From Lasiosphaeria ovina (taxonomy: Eukaryota; Ascomycota; Sordariomycetes; Sordariales; Lasiosphaeriaceae), in the NCBI GenBank assembly GCA_033439765.1, contig JAULSN010000003.1:1860001-1924000 (forward strand): a DNA stretch of 64,000 bases, read 5' to 3'. A program made the translations under genes and the position numbers. Below, piece by piece: positions 43,616 to 54,674 of the stretch (position 1 is its first letter; every line of letters starts with the position of its first letter). The notes below the pieces were generated by a model. The model searched no databases. It had not been told where the DNA came from and was given only the letters and a program-made list of their open reading frames with translations.

Positions 43616-46305
43616 GGCTGCACCATGCGGGAGGAGGGAAGGAGGGAGAATTGAAGGAGGAACTGAAAGGGAAATTGATTAAAACAAGTGAGCAAGGCGG
43701 TTAGTTAATTTGAGATTTCACACCGCTGGCTGCGCGCGTCGCCCTTGGACTTGATATACCCGAATCTGATACGTTAGGTCACTGCGCGGCTGCCTGCCTT
43801 TGGCGATTGACAGTGGAATACGAATGTGATATGTGACATGGAAGTAAAGCAACTTGCGAGGGAGGTCATTGTCGTTGCCTGTGCGTGTGCGTGTGCGTGT
43901 GTGCCTGTTGTGCCTGTGCCAGTGCCAAATTTAGCCCTGAAACTCAAGTCCGGCGGCGTCAAGTGGCAACCCAAAACGTCACTCAGACCCGACCAGTGGC
44001 ATGGCAAACCATCTGCTCTGGCGTTCCGAGGTACAGGTACCTCAAGCCCTCAACTGCCCGGGTGCTGTGTGTCCTTGGGGTCCGAGCCTCTCCTGGGTGC
44101 TTAGTTCATGCATGTACCTGTCGAGTCGAATTCCTAATCCTATTCGCTTGGGCACGGCGGAGAAAAGGTGTGTCCAGCTTGGGCACCATGTCACACCCGA
44201 GCCACGCTGAGGAGGTGTGCCGGAAACTGCTGCTATTGGTCAAGGTAGGCTCAGGTGGCGGGCTAAGGTGGCGGGCTCAGGTGGGTTCCTTTCCGCCCCC
44301 CAAGGCTCAAGCAACCCCCAGGTCGGAAAAAACAGGTTCCCTTACTCCTGTGAGCCACCTCACTAGCCACTTTCCAACAATTGCAACAACAGGGGCTGAT
44401 TATTAGCTAAGACCCGCCAGTCAACAATGAAAGCCAAAGAGGGGGTTTCCTTCTGGATTGAGCCTTCGCAAACCCGGAAACAATTCATCTCGGCCTTTGG
44501 CTTACAGTTGCGCCCGTTGCCCCCCCCCCCCCCCAAAAAAAAACATCAGGCGTCTACCCGCGCCACCCTTGTGCGGAAATTCCGCGTAATACTTCCATAA
44601 TTATCAGGCTGGACCGCGGCATCGAACTCCAAGTGACCAAGTTCTGAGCGAGCCCTCGGAATACATCGCCACAACTCCTGAAACACGTCTGTCTGTGCCT
44701 CCCACAGGGCCCGCCGTGGGTGGTCTTCTGCCTCACGACAGTCCTAAAATAGCTCTGGCAATGAGATTCCTGTTCCGCGTAGTCATGTCCGGCGACGCCC
44801 AGTCTCGAATCTTCGTCTGGCACGGGCTTCTTGGGCGTCATTCGGCGGTTATAAAGTCCCCAATTCCGGATCATGAAGATTTCATTGCAGCCTCATTCTT
44901 GCCACCATCATCCCAGCCCGCTCACAACCATCCTTGGCATACTGTACTCATATTTACCTCCCCTTCATCTTTCTCTAATATCCCAGAAGGAGAACATCAT
45001 CCATTGTATTGATCATGGCTGAGCCGAGAAAGTTACTGGATATCCTCCAGAGGACAAACTCGACCCTCATTAATGAGTGGGATGGCTCAAGCTACGGCAA
45101 CACGAAGTCGCAAGGCGGCAACTTTGATGAAGTGGTGGTTGGTCCGCATGGATACGAAGAAGAACCCACCTGCTCGCATGGCGGTCACAATGCCTAAATA
45201 AGTTTTACAAAACAATGTGGCCCCAGCGATGTCGATAACCGCACCAGGACAGGCTCCATGGACCAAGCTGCTATCTGACAGAAAAAAAAGGGGGCCGGCG
45301 TGCGGATACAAGATTGGAACACCGGACTGGGCTCTTGCGCAAAGGGTTACCGCTGAGCGGGCTCTATTACTGTAGTGTATGATATACCTTGCGACAGCCG
45401 CTGATTGGGGTGCCAAAGGAGGTTGGCCTGGGAGCCGACGCGTCGTGCTCCGGAAACACATTTCTTGGGCGTGGCTCTGGAAGCACACGCAGCTTTAAAT
45501 TAGACGTCTTTTTTGAAAACGACAATAGAATGTTTGCCTATCGAAGATCCATTTGTGATTTACCTTTTTCGTGGGAAGATGGAATCTGGGTGCCAAACGG
45601 TTACACGGGCGAGATTAAGGGGAAGGCGGACGCGTCCATACATGACCCGGCACCGCCCGCACGCCCCAAACATTGAGAACAGCCTATCCTGTTTACAAGG
45701 CGAGCTGGGAAGCAAGGTTAACGGGTTGCGGGGCAGCAAGAAAAAGGGGGATAGTAAACAAAAGGGGGAGGCACAAAGGGGGGCGGATAAACAAGGAAAA
45801 GGGGGTAAACAAAGGAGTGGGGCCCAACCACAATCTGCGGCAACACACAGACAAAGAAAAAGAAAGGGGGGAGGGAATTGCACAAAAACCATGCACAGGG
45901 ACACCACACAATCGGCAAAGTTGCCAGGATTTGTAATTATTGACACCGATGCACCTGTCAGCATGACTAGGCCGTTTTTGTCGCGTCATACTAATAATTA
46001 GAGCGTTGCAGTCGACCAGCTCGGATTCTGTCGCCTGGGGCGGGATTGACGCTGACGCCGTGGGCTAATCAGCATGGCATACAAAGTAGGCATCGAAGAC
46101 CGAACACAGTTCTGCCAGCGGTGCAGGCTTCGTGGCACGTAATTAGTAGCATTTGGGGGGCAAGGGCAACGGTTACCAGAAACGTTAACTTTGATTACGG
46201 TAGCCACCACTTTTATTGAAACGCCAGATTATAACTACCTTCCTCACCCAGTTGCTTGTCACATTGCCCCAGCAAGATACGTCACGTCGAATAAACGCAG
46301 CACAC
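43616..46305. other. Intergenic 2.7 kb with G-run array and homopolymers
   Basis: This holds no supported full gene. A GTGTGC/GTGCCT simple repeat lies near 43880-43925, a C run followed by an A run at about 44521-44543, and a series of G5-G6 runs at 45740-45820. A 60-codon frame starting MAEPRKLLDILQ at 45015 and frames around 45389-45676 have no recognised domain. Confidence 0.4.
45740..45820 (+). repeat. Imperfect tandem array of G-runs (AAACAAAGGGGG-like)
   Basis: Five or more runs of four to six G are spaced by about 10-15 A-rich bases, for example AAAAAGGGGG, AAACAAAAGGGGG and AAAGGGGGGCGG. The array could fold into G-quadruplexes and looks like a decayed short tandem repeat. Confidence 0.6.
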
Positions 46306-47388
46306 TCACGCAGCACACAACCCGCGCTTGCAGACCAGGTCATCAGAGCAGTCATTCTCGTCCCCGCACGGCGCTCCCGCGCAGTGGCCGTCCCACGAGC
46401 AGCCGCCGGTCGACCCAGGGACCTCCTCTCCGGACCCCGTCCCCGTAGTAGTCGTCGTAGTGCCGCCACCGGTGCCGCCGATCTTGGCGACGAGCTGGTC
46501 GCCCAGAGCGGCGATGCTGCTCTCAAACGCGGCAAAGCTGGCGGCCGCCCAGTCCGCCCCGTCGGCCCCCGGAACTGCCCCCGCTCCCGTGAAGCCAATG
46601 TACAGCACGTCCTCCTCGCCGTGGCCGTTGTCGCCCGTCATGCTGTTGCCGAAGCACGCTGTGGCGAGGGACAGGCTCGCCTCGCCGACCAGCGGGTCCG
46701 GGTCGTCGTCGCCGTTGGTGTCGCCCCACACGCCGTATATCTACACGGACACAATAAAGAGGTTAGTATTCCGAGGGGAGGTGTGTTGGGGCGGCGAAGT
46801 ACACGCACCAGCTGGTCGCCGCACACGACGGCCATGAGGCTCAGCGGCTCGATGCCGAACTCCTGGGGGTCGAAGTTGGTCCAGCCGGGCGCGGAGCCGT
46901 CGTTGCCGAAGACGACGAACGGGTGGATGTTGGCGTCGAGGTCGTCGATGCCGGCGCCGTAGCTCGCGACCACGTCCTTGAAGGCCGTCTGCGACTGGAT
47001 GTCGTCGCTGTTGCCGCACCGTCCCTCGCCCGCCTGCGCCCCGTCGCAGTCAATGTCCATGTTGGCCAACGCGCCCCCCTCCCCCGTGATGTACACGATG
47101 CCGAAGTCCGCCAGGTGATCGCCGCAGTACGAGAAGGCTGGCGGCGCGTCAGCAAAGGCTGATGGCTCGGCGGGGGAGGCAAGCATCGTCTCTGTCTCTG
47201 CGGTGGAGGGGTATCTTACTGTCGGGGCCGCCGTCCGTGTCCCGGAAGCCCGTTTCCAGCGGGTTGGAGCACGCGCCGCCAGTCTTCAACGAGTTGTAGA
47301 AGCTGAGCACGTTTGCCGGGACATCGCGGGCGGCCGCGCCGAGCACGCCGACGATGGACAGGAGGACGAGGCTGCGTGTGGCAACCAT
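46306..47388 (-). CDS. Secreted GH75 chitosanase with C-terminal Cys-rich module
   Basis: Three exons (47388-47220, 47137-46809 and 46740-46306) give 310 residues. A signal peptide ([20 protein letters not shown]) precedes the mature start [19 protein letters not shown]75 blocks follow: [71 protein letters not shown] and [10 protein letters not shown]. The acidic residues of the DIDCDG and FGIEP blocks are candidate catalytic residues, as in other fungal GH75 enzymes. After a Thr/Gly-rich linker the protein ends with a six-cysteine module ([25 protein letters not shown]), which is not part of the minimal enzyme and may bind carbohydrate. The enzyme should cleave chitosan outside the cell, in wall remodelling or mycoparasitism. 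The gene looks intact, with standard introns. Confidence 0.9.
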
Positions 47389-48459
47389 TCTGAATCGGCC
47401 TCGCGGGCTATTGTGTCTGGACTTGCAGGTCTTGAGATGTCAAGTGTGACGACGGGCTTCCAAGAGAAACATGGGACGGCGTGGCCTTTATTATACCGAC
47501 CGTGTCTGTTGGTGCGGTCGCTCGACTGGCCCTGGCCGTGCCGAGAGGCGCACCCGCCGTCCAACATCTCGTTTCAACATGCCATAACAGGCCATAGGCA
47601 GCGACCAGGGTCCACAATTGTTGGGGCGATTTCGCCCCTGGGCCCATCTCCACTCGACCGATCGTGATACGGCTTGGCAGCCGCCGCCGCCTGTGCCTTA
47701 ATCATCCTAAGCTTGCCCATCCCATTTTTTCACGACGAGGTGGAATATTTATAGCGGGGGATCTGCCAGAGCAAATGTAACGGTTGCGTTTGCCCTCCCA
47801 CACGGAACGCTTCCGACCACGCACCAGCGCCCCTGCCGTCCGCTGCGCCGCACCACCGCTTGCACCGCAATTTGCCCGACTTGCACCCCGCAAGAGGCAT
47901 GGAGCGGCCAAGCAAGCATACTATTAGGGGTTAATTACACACTAACTCGGCCGGGATTCTGCCACCGTCATGCTGTCATGCTGTCATGCACCTCGGTCAG
48001 TTCTCGGCTGGGGAGATTTCGCTGACCGAACGACGGGTAGGGAGACTGTTGGAGGGCGGCGGGACCACCGTCGCGAAGTTGGGATCGCCAGACGGCGGAG
48101 CTCATACGAGCTTATTGCAACGTCCGATCGATGGATGTGGCCAATGAACAGCGTCGGCGCCAAGTATACTAGAGGCGCTTACGCAGTAAACAGGTTGTGC
48201 TTCCCCAAATTTTGTGCCACATCGCCAGGCAGCAGTCGGACCACCACGCAGTCTAGTGTCCATCGTCTGTCTGCATCAGCGGCACAGCATTGTTTCAGAA
48301 TAATTCCAGCCAGAACCGGTCGCTTTAAGTACTATTTCCACTCAGTCCACAACCCAAGCTCTACCGGCGCCGGCACCCCTGAACCTTGAGCAACAAACGG
48401 CGTCGCCCCGCTGCTGATAAGCCTCGCGATAGAGCCAGAACTCCATCAAGCAAGCATCG
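47389..48459. other. Intergenic; chitosanase promoter region
   Basis: This is upstream of the chitosanase ATG. No additional gene is supported. Short direct duplication (TGTCATGC) is seen near 47970-47985. Confidence 0.5.
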
Positions 48460-48533
48460 GGTCGGATGGTATAGTTGGTTATCACGTCAGTCTAACACAC
48501 TGGAGATCTCTGGTTCAAGCCCAGGTCTAATTA
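48460..48533 (+). tRNA. tRNA-Val (AAC), weakened acceptor and T-stem; possible pseudogene
   Basis: A 74-base cloverleaf can be drawn. The acceptor 5' strand GGTCGGA faces TCTAATT, which pairs only with several G-U pairs and a C-A mismatch. The anticodon stem TCAGT/ACTGG encloses CTAACAC, giving anticodon AAC (Val). The T-arm TCTGG-TTCAAGC-CCAGG folds. No intron is present. The weak positions look like C-to-T or G-to-A changes, suggesting the gene is decaying. A T run expected for polymerase III termination is not obvious immediately downstream. Confidence 0.7.
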
Positions 48534-49594
48534 AACACTCGACGCGTTCCTTTTTGGTGGCCGCTTTGTAGCGTCTCTGGGCTGGTTCGTTGTGTGATGT
48601 TGCTTTTGGGTTTTGTGCGTTTGTTAGTTTGCTACGAGTGCAGAGATTCAGCAGAGAGAAGAAATATGTCTTGCTCAACCTTGATTGTTTACTTTGAGCT
48701 TCGGTGTGAAAGAGGTAATCATGTTGGGGGTTGTTCTTCTCCAATCCTACTTATTAGCTTTGCACGTGTTTAGAGGTTTGGAAAGAAGCAGGATCCGACA
48801 TTGGGTAATCATTGCACATAAGCCCGAGCAGAAAAAAGGACAGACTGCCCAAGGCGCCCAATGAGAATGCATCCAACTCATTTCCAGTCACTGGCAGATG
48901 AACACCTGAATCACGTGAGACAGGACAGCCGATAGTCGGTAACATCAGGTCAGTCAGGGCACTGCCTTTGCGTCCTCGTCCTTCAACTTCACCACAAAGA
49001 AGAGACAGCACTAAGTATCAAATGTTTTCTTACGTCTACTCCAGGAGCGACCTCCACAGTTAGATCTGTCACCAAAGTGAAATGACTTATACCCATCACC
49101 ACGCACACACTGTAATAGCCTAGCTTGTCGTCCCCCGACTGTAATAGCCCAGTTTGTTAGACCAAGCCCCGCCAGGATACCCATCACCCAGCGCCAGTCC
49201 CCCGCCCCATCCTCCTCCTGCCGCTTTCAGCGCCTCGCTGCGCTGGTAGAGGCACGACTCGCTGCGGCTGCGACGGACGGACGGCGCGCCGGCCGCCATT
49301 AATGAGCGGTGTTCAATCGCTGAATGAACACATTGCCCTCCATGCTGAGCCTCTCGCGGCCAGTGAGACGCAGTTTGCCGTCGTCGCCCAATGACACGTT
49401 CGCGATGACTGACTCTTAGAGGCACGTCCCGGAACGAAACCGCTTTCTCAAAGCCGAGGACGTAAAGGACGAAGAGCATGCGATTCAATTACACTTGATC
49501 GCCGCGGAACACGTCGATGTGGTCTGAAGTTTAGGGGTTGCGATCGGGTGAGGAAGGCGCGCGCCGTCGGGCCTGCCAACGGATGTTTGTGTTA

Positions 49595-49680
49595 GTACAA
49601 TGTTGTTACAATGATGATACAATGTTGGTAAAATGTTGGTACAATGTTGGTACATTGGTGGTACATTGTTGATACATTGT
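49595..49680. repeat. Imperfect direct repeats, ACAATGTTGGTA type
   Basis: Seven or so near-copies of a 10-12 base unit (TACAATGTTG..., ATGTTGGTA..., TACATTGTTGA...) occur in tandem. They look like a decayed minisatellite. Confidence 0.7.
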
Positions 49681-49808
49681 TCCCCAAATTCTCACAGGTG
49701 CCTTTGACAGGTCCATCATTGGGAGGCGGGCTTGGAATGCGGTACGTTGACTTGTACCCCCCGTCGTACTGGCTGCGAAGAGGACTAAGAACCGGGCTAA
49801 TTCTTTTC

Positions 49809-49836
49809 TTTTTTTTTTTTTTTTTTTTTTTTTTTT
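49809..49836. repeat. Poly-T homopolymer (28 T)
   Basis: Uninterrupted T run, or poly-A on the reverse strand. It could be the tail of a retroposed sequence on the reverse strand, but no source gene or target-site duplication was identified. Confidence 0.9.
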
Positions 49837-50979
49837 GGATTGCTGCTGACTTGCTGCTGCCGACATGCTGCCGCCCTCAAATGCCGACCGTGCTGAGCTG
49901 GGCCTGCGAGACGTTCGTGTTCAAGGCTCCGAGGAAAGGATTGGCGAGCGGGTTGAACACGAACACCTCACTCACAGACCCAGCCCCGAACTGGTTGAGT
50001 TTTAACTGGCGATGGACTCGTCGTGGGGGGTGCAGTTGTCCGGAATGGCCTGGTCCGATGTGGCCTGGCTCGGACGCGAGCCACTGGTCTGCTGCTCCGT
50101 GTCGGTCTTCTTTGATCTGAGCTAGCAGGCTCAGGGATTGAAGCCGCTAGACTTTGCCACTGATGGTGAGAGCTGGAGTCGTCCGAGCTTCTCACGCAGC
50201 CGAGTCGAAAGCCGTCAGCAGCAGAGCTTACATCTTCTGGTCGAAATCTTTGGCGGATATGTCGATTGTCGAAGCTGCAGTTCGAAGAGTGCCCCGCCGG
50301 TCACACGCCCAAATGACTTGTTTGGTTTTGGCCAGGACCCGAAAGTGTGAAGGTACCCGAAGCTGAAGAACCAGAGGAAAAAAGTCGAGTATCTCGAATA
50401 AGGTCCGTGAAAAGAATTTGCACGTGGCCATTCTCGGAAGCCGAGGCTGTAGAAATTTGTCTCCGCCGGCAGACGACAGTTGACCAAGCGCCGGCGTTTT
50501 CTTGGCCGAAAAAGGAACAGACCGAGGGGAGTAGTTCTCCGTGAAAATGAAGAGAAAGTGAAAGAATGGAGGAAAAAGCCTGAGCAGGAAGAACACGTGC
50601 TCGGATCCGATTGCCAGCAATGCCAGTTCCAATCTGCACGGGTCATAGCTGCAGCCCGACAGGGTCCGAAAGAAGACACGATCTGGGATTGTCGGCAGGG
50701 GGAAAAAAGACAGACCGCAGGCAGCGACAGCCGCTGTATAATATTCTTAACGCCCGCGATCGCCCAACCAGCATGATCTTGGAGATGTTGCTTTTCCAGG
50801 CGGGTGCACATCTTCTTCTTCCTCTTCTTCCTCTTGTCGTTGGCGTTGCTTTCCTCTTCTTTTCTGATGTTGTGAGAACTTGCTAGCTGCCATCTGGTTC
50901 GTCGCCGCACAGCAGAACGGGCACAACGCCGATGAAGCCGAGCTGGAAGGGCAACTAGCCGAGACCAAGTATGACCAAT

Positions 50980-51192
50980 GCCGACGCCGTGCTCTTGAGG
51001 GTGGGCCAGTCTAGCCATGACAACGGCCAAGGAAAGCGCGACTGCGGGCTCTAGTGAAGCGAGCAGCGCCTTGAAGTTCTCAAGCCCTATGTCAAGCGTC
51101 GGCGGGCCCGTGGTGTATAAAAGCTTGAACACAATGACGCGTGCTCGGATCTCAATGCCTGCGATGGAGGCTGCGGCTATGCCACACATGGT
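50980..51192 (-). pseudogene. Membrane-protein coding fragment, possibly rhodopsin-like fungal family
   Basis: A reverse-strand segment reads AASIAGIEIRARVIVFKLL, then TTGPPTLDIGLENFKALLA and SLEPAVALSLAVVM. The pattern of a membrane helix, an extracellular polar loop and a helix containing a E-P/A-V motif resembles the last part of the fungal rhodopsin-like membrane family. Flanking frames up to about 51720 also look coding-like but carry shifts, so this is probably a degraded gene. Identification is tentative. Confidence 0.3.
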
Positions 51193-54082
51193 TCCTGGGT
51201 AGAAAAGAATGGTTAGCGGCTGAGTAGAGCATTGGCAGCGTAAGGAATTCAAAGAATTTCAGCGAAGCTGGAGACGACGAGGCTGATATTTTAGTAGACG
51301 GCGTGGGTAGAGCTTTCGGCAAGAAAGAGAACAGGGGTGTCAAGATAAGCATGTCCAGTGCGTTGCCGCCAGAAGCAAGGCATTCCTGGAGCCACGAGGA
51401 TAGTGAAGTAGAAGCTGCCAGGAGGTTCCCGCAAGAATGTGAACGCGGCTGGATATGGGAAACAGGGCTGAGGGTTCGTGATGCCAAGGAGCAGTGTGGC
51501 AGAGTAATGCCACAGGATTTGAATTTCATTTTGATATCGGGCAGGAGAAGGTGTGCTGGGTGTGCTGGGAGCCAAACGGCAAGGGTAAAGCGATGCCCAC
51601 CAAGGCAGATTTCGCGATGTTCAGTGAAATCAAAAAGCGCGATGAAGGTTTAAATCTTGCGCGGAAAGAAAGCTGAAAAGTAACAAAAGGAAATGATATC
51701 CGCGCATCGCAGATCACGACCTGGTCCCGCCATTTCGAGAGGATCAGAGCATGTCACTCAGGGACTTACTTGTGCGTATGCCGACATGCAGAGAGATCGA
51801 TACGCTGCGGAGCAGGCAGGCAGGTCGGCGTGAGGGTGACTAGTCGAGAAGGAAGACGAGAATACCCATGCGAAGGTGGGTAGGTGAAGAAATCAAGGAA
51901 GAGTGCGGCTGTGTCAATATATCTCTGAATATCGTGCACGATATTCTTGGTGTGGTGTGATGCCTGCTCAAAAGAAGACAAGGAGGGGAGAGGAGGAGGG
52001 GGAAAAGGCACGGTAGAAAATCAGGTCCCGGTAATAATAAGCAGCAGAAACTCACGTTGTGGGGGTCCGCGTGTGCCCTGCCCTAGAGGCCAGAGACGGG
52101 GTGTGTCTCTCATTGGTCCGCCTGCTATCAACCAGCTCGAGCAAGGCGAGTCCGGCCAAAGCTGGTGTGCTCTATTGCGTCATCTGGCTCGCCCTTGATG
52201 CCCTGGGCAGGGCTGTGGGTCTGCAGGTCGTCTGGCGTGCCCGCGCTGGGGGGGGGGGAGGTCGGCCTGCCTGGGCGGTCCGTCTCCACTCCCCCTACGG
52301 TTGCCGGGCCACAGCCAGCTGCCACTGCCATCGACCGTCCCGTCTACGAGGGACCTTATCTACCCGTCTAACGCTCAAGTTCGCAACTTGAAACGGGTGC
52401 CGATCGGGGACGAGCTGGGGCTTTCGCTAACGCAGTGGTTAAGGCTAGGGCAGAGAAGTATATCCCTTGACCAGTCCCCCCCCTTGTCTCTACGCGCTCA
52501 GTTCGACCCTCGCGGTGACCCGTTCCTTTTTTGCATTTCTTTCTTTTCCTTTTTCTTTTCCCCGATGCTTTTCTCTGCCCGCCCACAGCCGCCTTTCGGT
52601 CCATGTCTTGTCCCCGTACCTGGCCACCACGTCTAAGCAGCCGTTTGAGGCACACACTTGCCATCGTCGTGCCCCCCCTCGACGGCGATGACGACGGCGA
52701 GGTGGCGGTTACTCCCTCTTTTGCAACCATGACGCGCCCACGGGGCATCTACATGCATGCCTACAACCATGCTTCCATCTTGGTGTCATTGGTGTTCCGG
52801 TCGACTTTGTTTGCAGGCTCGCATCCCTTGACGTTGTTCGCGATCCCATCATCACCCCGATGTCTTTTCATGCAGCGTTCGACATGTTGCTGCATGTTGT
52901 TGCTGTTTGACTAGATGATTTCCTAGCCACGATATCGTATCTGCATGACACCGCCGAATAGAGCATGGTTTTACTATGTTCAATAACTCGGCGGTATCAC
53001 CGTGACCACATTGACACCATGCTCTTGATTTACATTTCCTTCTGCCGAGTGACCCATCTTTTAGTTGTGTATCCATTAGTTAATGATCCCTGTTTGAATG
53101 GATGATTAAAATCCCTCCTGGGAATTCGGGACGCATTGAATCTCCAAATCATTTTGTCTATTGATATCTTGCTGATGCTAAATTCCTAGCCCTTCTGTGA
53201 AACTCTCCACGTCGACAGCATGTGCACTGTTTGGTTCTTCTCGACACTCGATCTGTTGTTGATATTCGTTTGTTCTGGCATTCGAAATCTTTCACCACTT
53301 GCTTATTTTCATTGTGCTTCCTTTTATCTTTGTCATCTGCTTCTATAGTTTCTAATTCCCTTTTTTGCTTCTTCTCCCGTAAACACTTCGTGTCTTCTTA
53401 GTCTTCTTGAGCCTCTCTCCGTCCTGGTTGGCCGCCCTGCGCCTAATCCACTCTAAACACCAACACAAACAAGCTTTGCTTTTAAGGTGGGGTGATTTCA
53501 CAGGGGACTTCGTCATTTCTCATTACTATGTAAGATGGCGAGGTAGCCAGCCATCATTTGGAAATATCTCTATATGCTCACCCGAATCGGCAGTTCTTCC
53601 AATATTGTCGTTGAGTGCAGCTGGCTTATGTGGCTGTCATCGTGCTCGGGATTACGGACAGGGGTATCCACTACACCCTCCCGGGATTTAAAATCATAGC
53701 GCGATACAATCAAGCCACCACGTGACCTTTGGTGACTTTTTGGGAAGAACCTGCTAGAAAGGTGACTTCAAACCCCCTGTATTTCAGGCTTATATCCCTT
53801 GTCAAAAGGGTCACCGCACTATGGTTTGAAATCCCGGGAGAGGTGTACAAAGTGCCCTCACAGTTAGCTCATCAGGCGCTGCGCCATGCCAATTTAGGCC
53901 TAATTTCTGTTCCTGGGTTATTAAGATTCCGTCAGAATTCCGCGGCCATCAGCAAAATTCCCGATGCATAAGATAAGCCTTGGCAGCCTTGACCTGAATC
54001 TCTGCGTCAGCACATGAGAACTCGCCGCTCTCTCGATACACCATCCCCGTGCCAAAACAATCAAAGACAGCAGCGCGACACG
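51193..54082. other. Intergenic 2.9 kb
   Basis: No gene is supported in most of this stretch. It contains interleaved inverted repeats at 52950-53025 and several pyrimidine-rich tracts (for example around 52520-52570 and 53330-53400). Confidence 0.45.
52950..53025. repeat. Two interleaved inverted repeats (pseudoknot order)
   Basis: ACCGCCGA (52950-52957) pairs with TCGGCGGT (52988-52995), and AGAGCATGGT (52960-52969) pairs with ACCATGCTCT (53016-53025). The arm order is A-B-A'-B', so the two stems cannot nest. The arms are perfect. Function is unknown. Confidence 0.75.
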
Positions 54083-54674
54083 ATGGCTCGCTCCACGCTC
54101 CCCACCTTCCCGCTCGTCGTGTTTGGCATCATCGAGCCCGCCCTGCTGTGAGTATCTCACCCTCAAATTCTTGCTGAACCTCGAGATTTGAAATGCAATT
54201 GCAGCCTGCTAACCACGCTCATCCAACAGCATCATCGCATACGTGACAGCGATGCGCGACCCGGCGACCTTCTTCGCCGACCAGGCGCCCAACCACGCTG
54301 TGAACGCGAGTCAGTTCGTGCCGCAGGCGCTGGGCCTGACGCTGCAGATGGCCAACGTGCTGCTGCTGCTGGCGCTGCTGGCATGGGTGTGCTGCTGGTC
54401 GCGCGACCCTACCACGGCGCGCGGCTTCCTCGTCGCCGTCGCCTTCGCCGACTGGGGCCACCTCTACGCCGTGTACCGCACCGTCGGCCTCGACCTTTTC
54501 CTCAACCCTGCCGCCTGGAACGGCAACGTCGCCGGAAACATCGGCGCCAGCGCCGTCCTCAACCTCCTGCGCTGGCTGACCGTGTTTGGCTTTTTCGGGC
54601 CCGTCCAGGCCGCCGCCGTGTCGACCGGCAGCAGTAGCAAGGCTGCCGCCGCCAAGAACAAGAAGAGCACTTAG
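54083..54674 (+). CDS. DUF7704-like four-helix membrane protein
   Basis: Two exons (54083-54147 and 54230-54674) give 169 residues. Exon 1 encodes MARSTLPTFPLVVFGIIEPA, and exon 2 begins IIAYVTAMRDPATFFADQAP. Four hydrophobic segments are visible (residues about 8-28, 50-72, 80-98 and 125-145), with AFADWGHLYAVYRTVGLD between helices 3 and 4. The short protein ends in a Lys-rich tail (AAAAKNKKST). The layout (EP in helix 1, DWGH in helix 3) is that of a widespread fungal family of unknown function. The ATG is chosen as the only one in frame before helix 1. The gene appears intact with a normal intron. Confidence 0.75.

Larger units (their letters stand above)
48534..50979. other. Gene-poor 2.4 kb with poly-T tract and short direct repeats
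   Basis: No intact gene is supported. Short imperfect direct repeats (GTACAATGTTG and ACATTGTTG variants) lie at about 49595-49680, and a 28-base T run at 49809-49836. Reverse-strand frames at about 49870-50120 contain coding-like pieces (for example VFVFNPLANPFLGALNTN) that could not be joined into a gene. Confidence 0.4.

Noticed and set aside
45513..46001. 162-codon Lys/Gln/Gly-rich forward frame
   Set aside because: Most of it is translation of the G-run array and A-rich spacers.
49600..49700. Direct repeats considered as a CRISPR-like array
   Set aside because: Units are about 10-12 bases, tandem and degenerate with no spacers, in a eukaryotic genome.
49809..49836. Poly-T run considered as the tail of a LINE or processed retrocopy
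   Set aside because: No reverse transcriptase sequence, parent gene or target-site duplication is visible.
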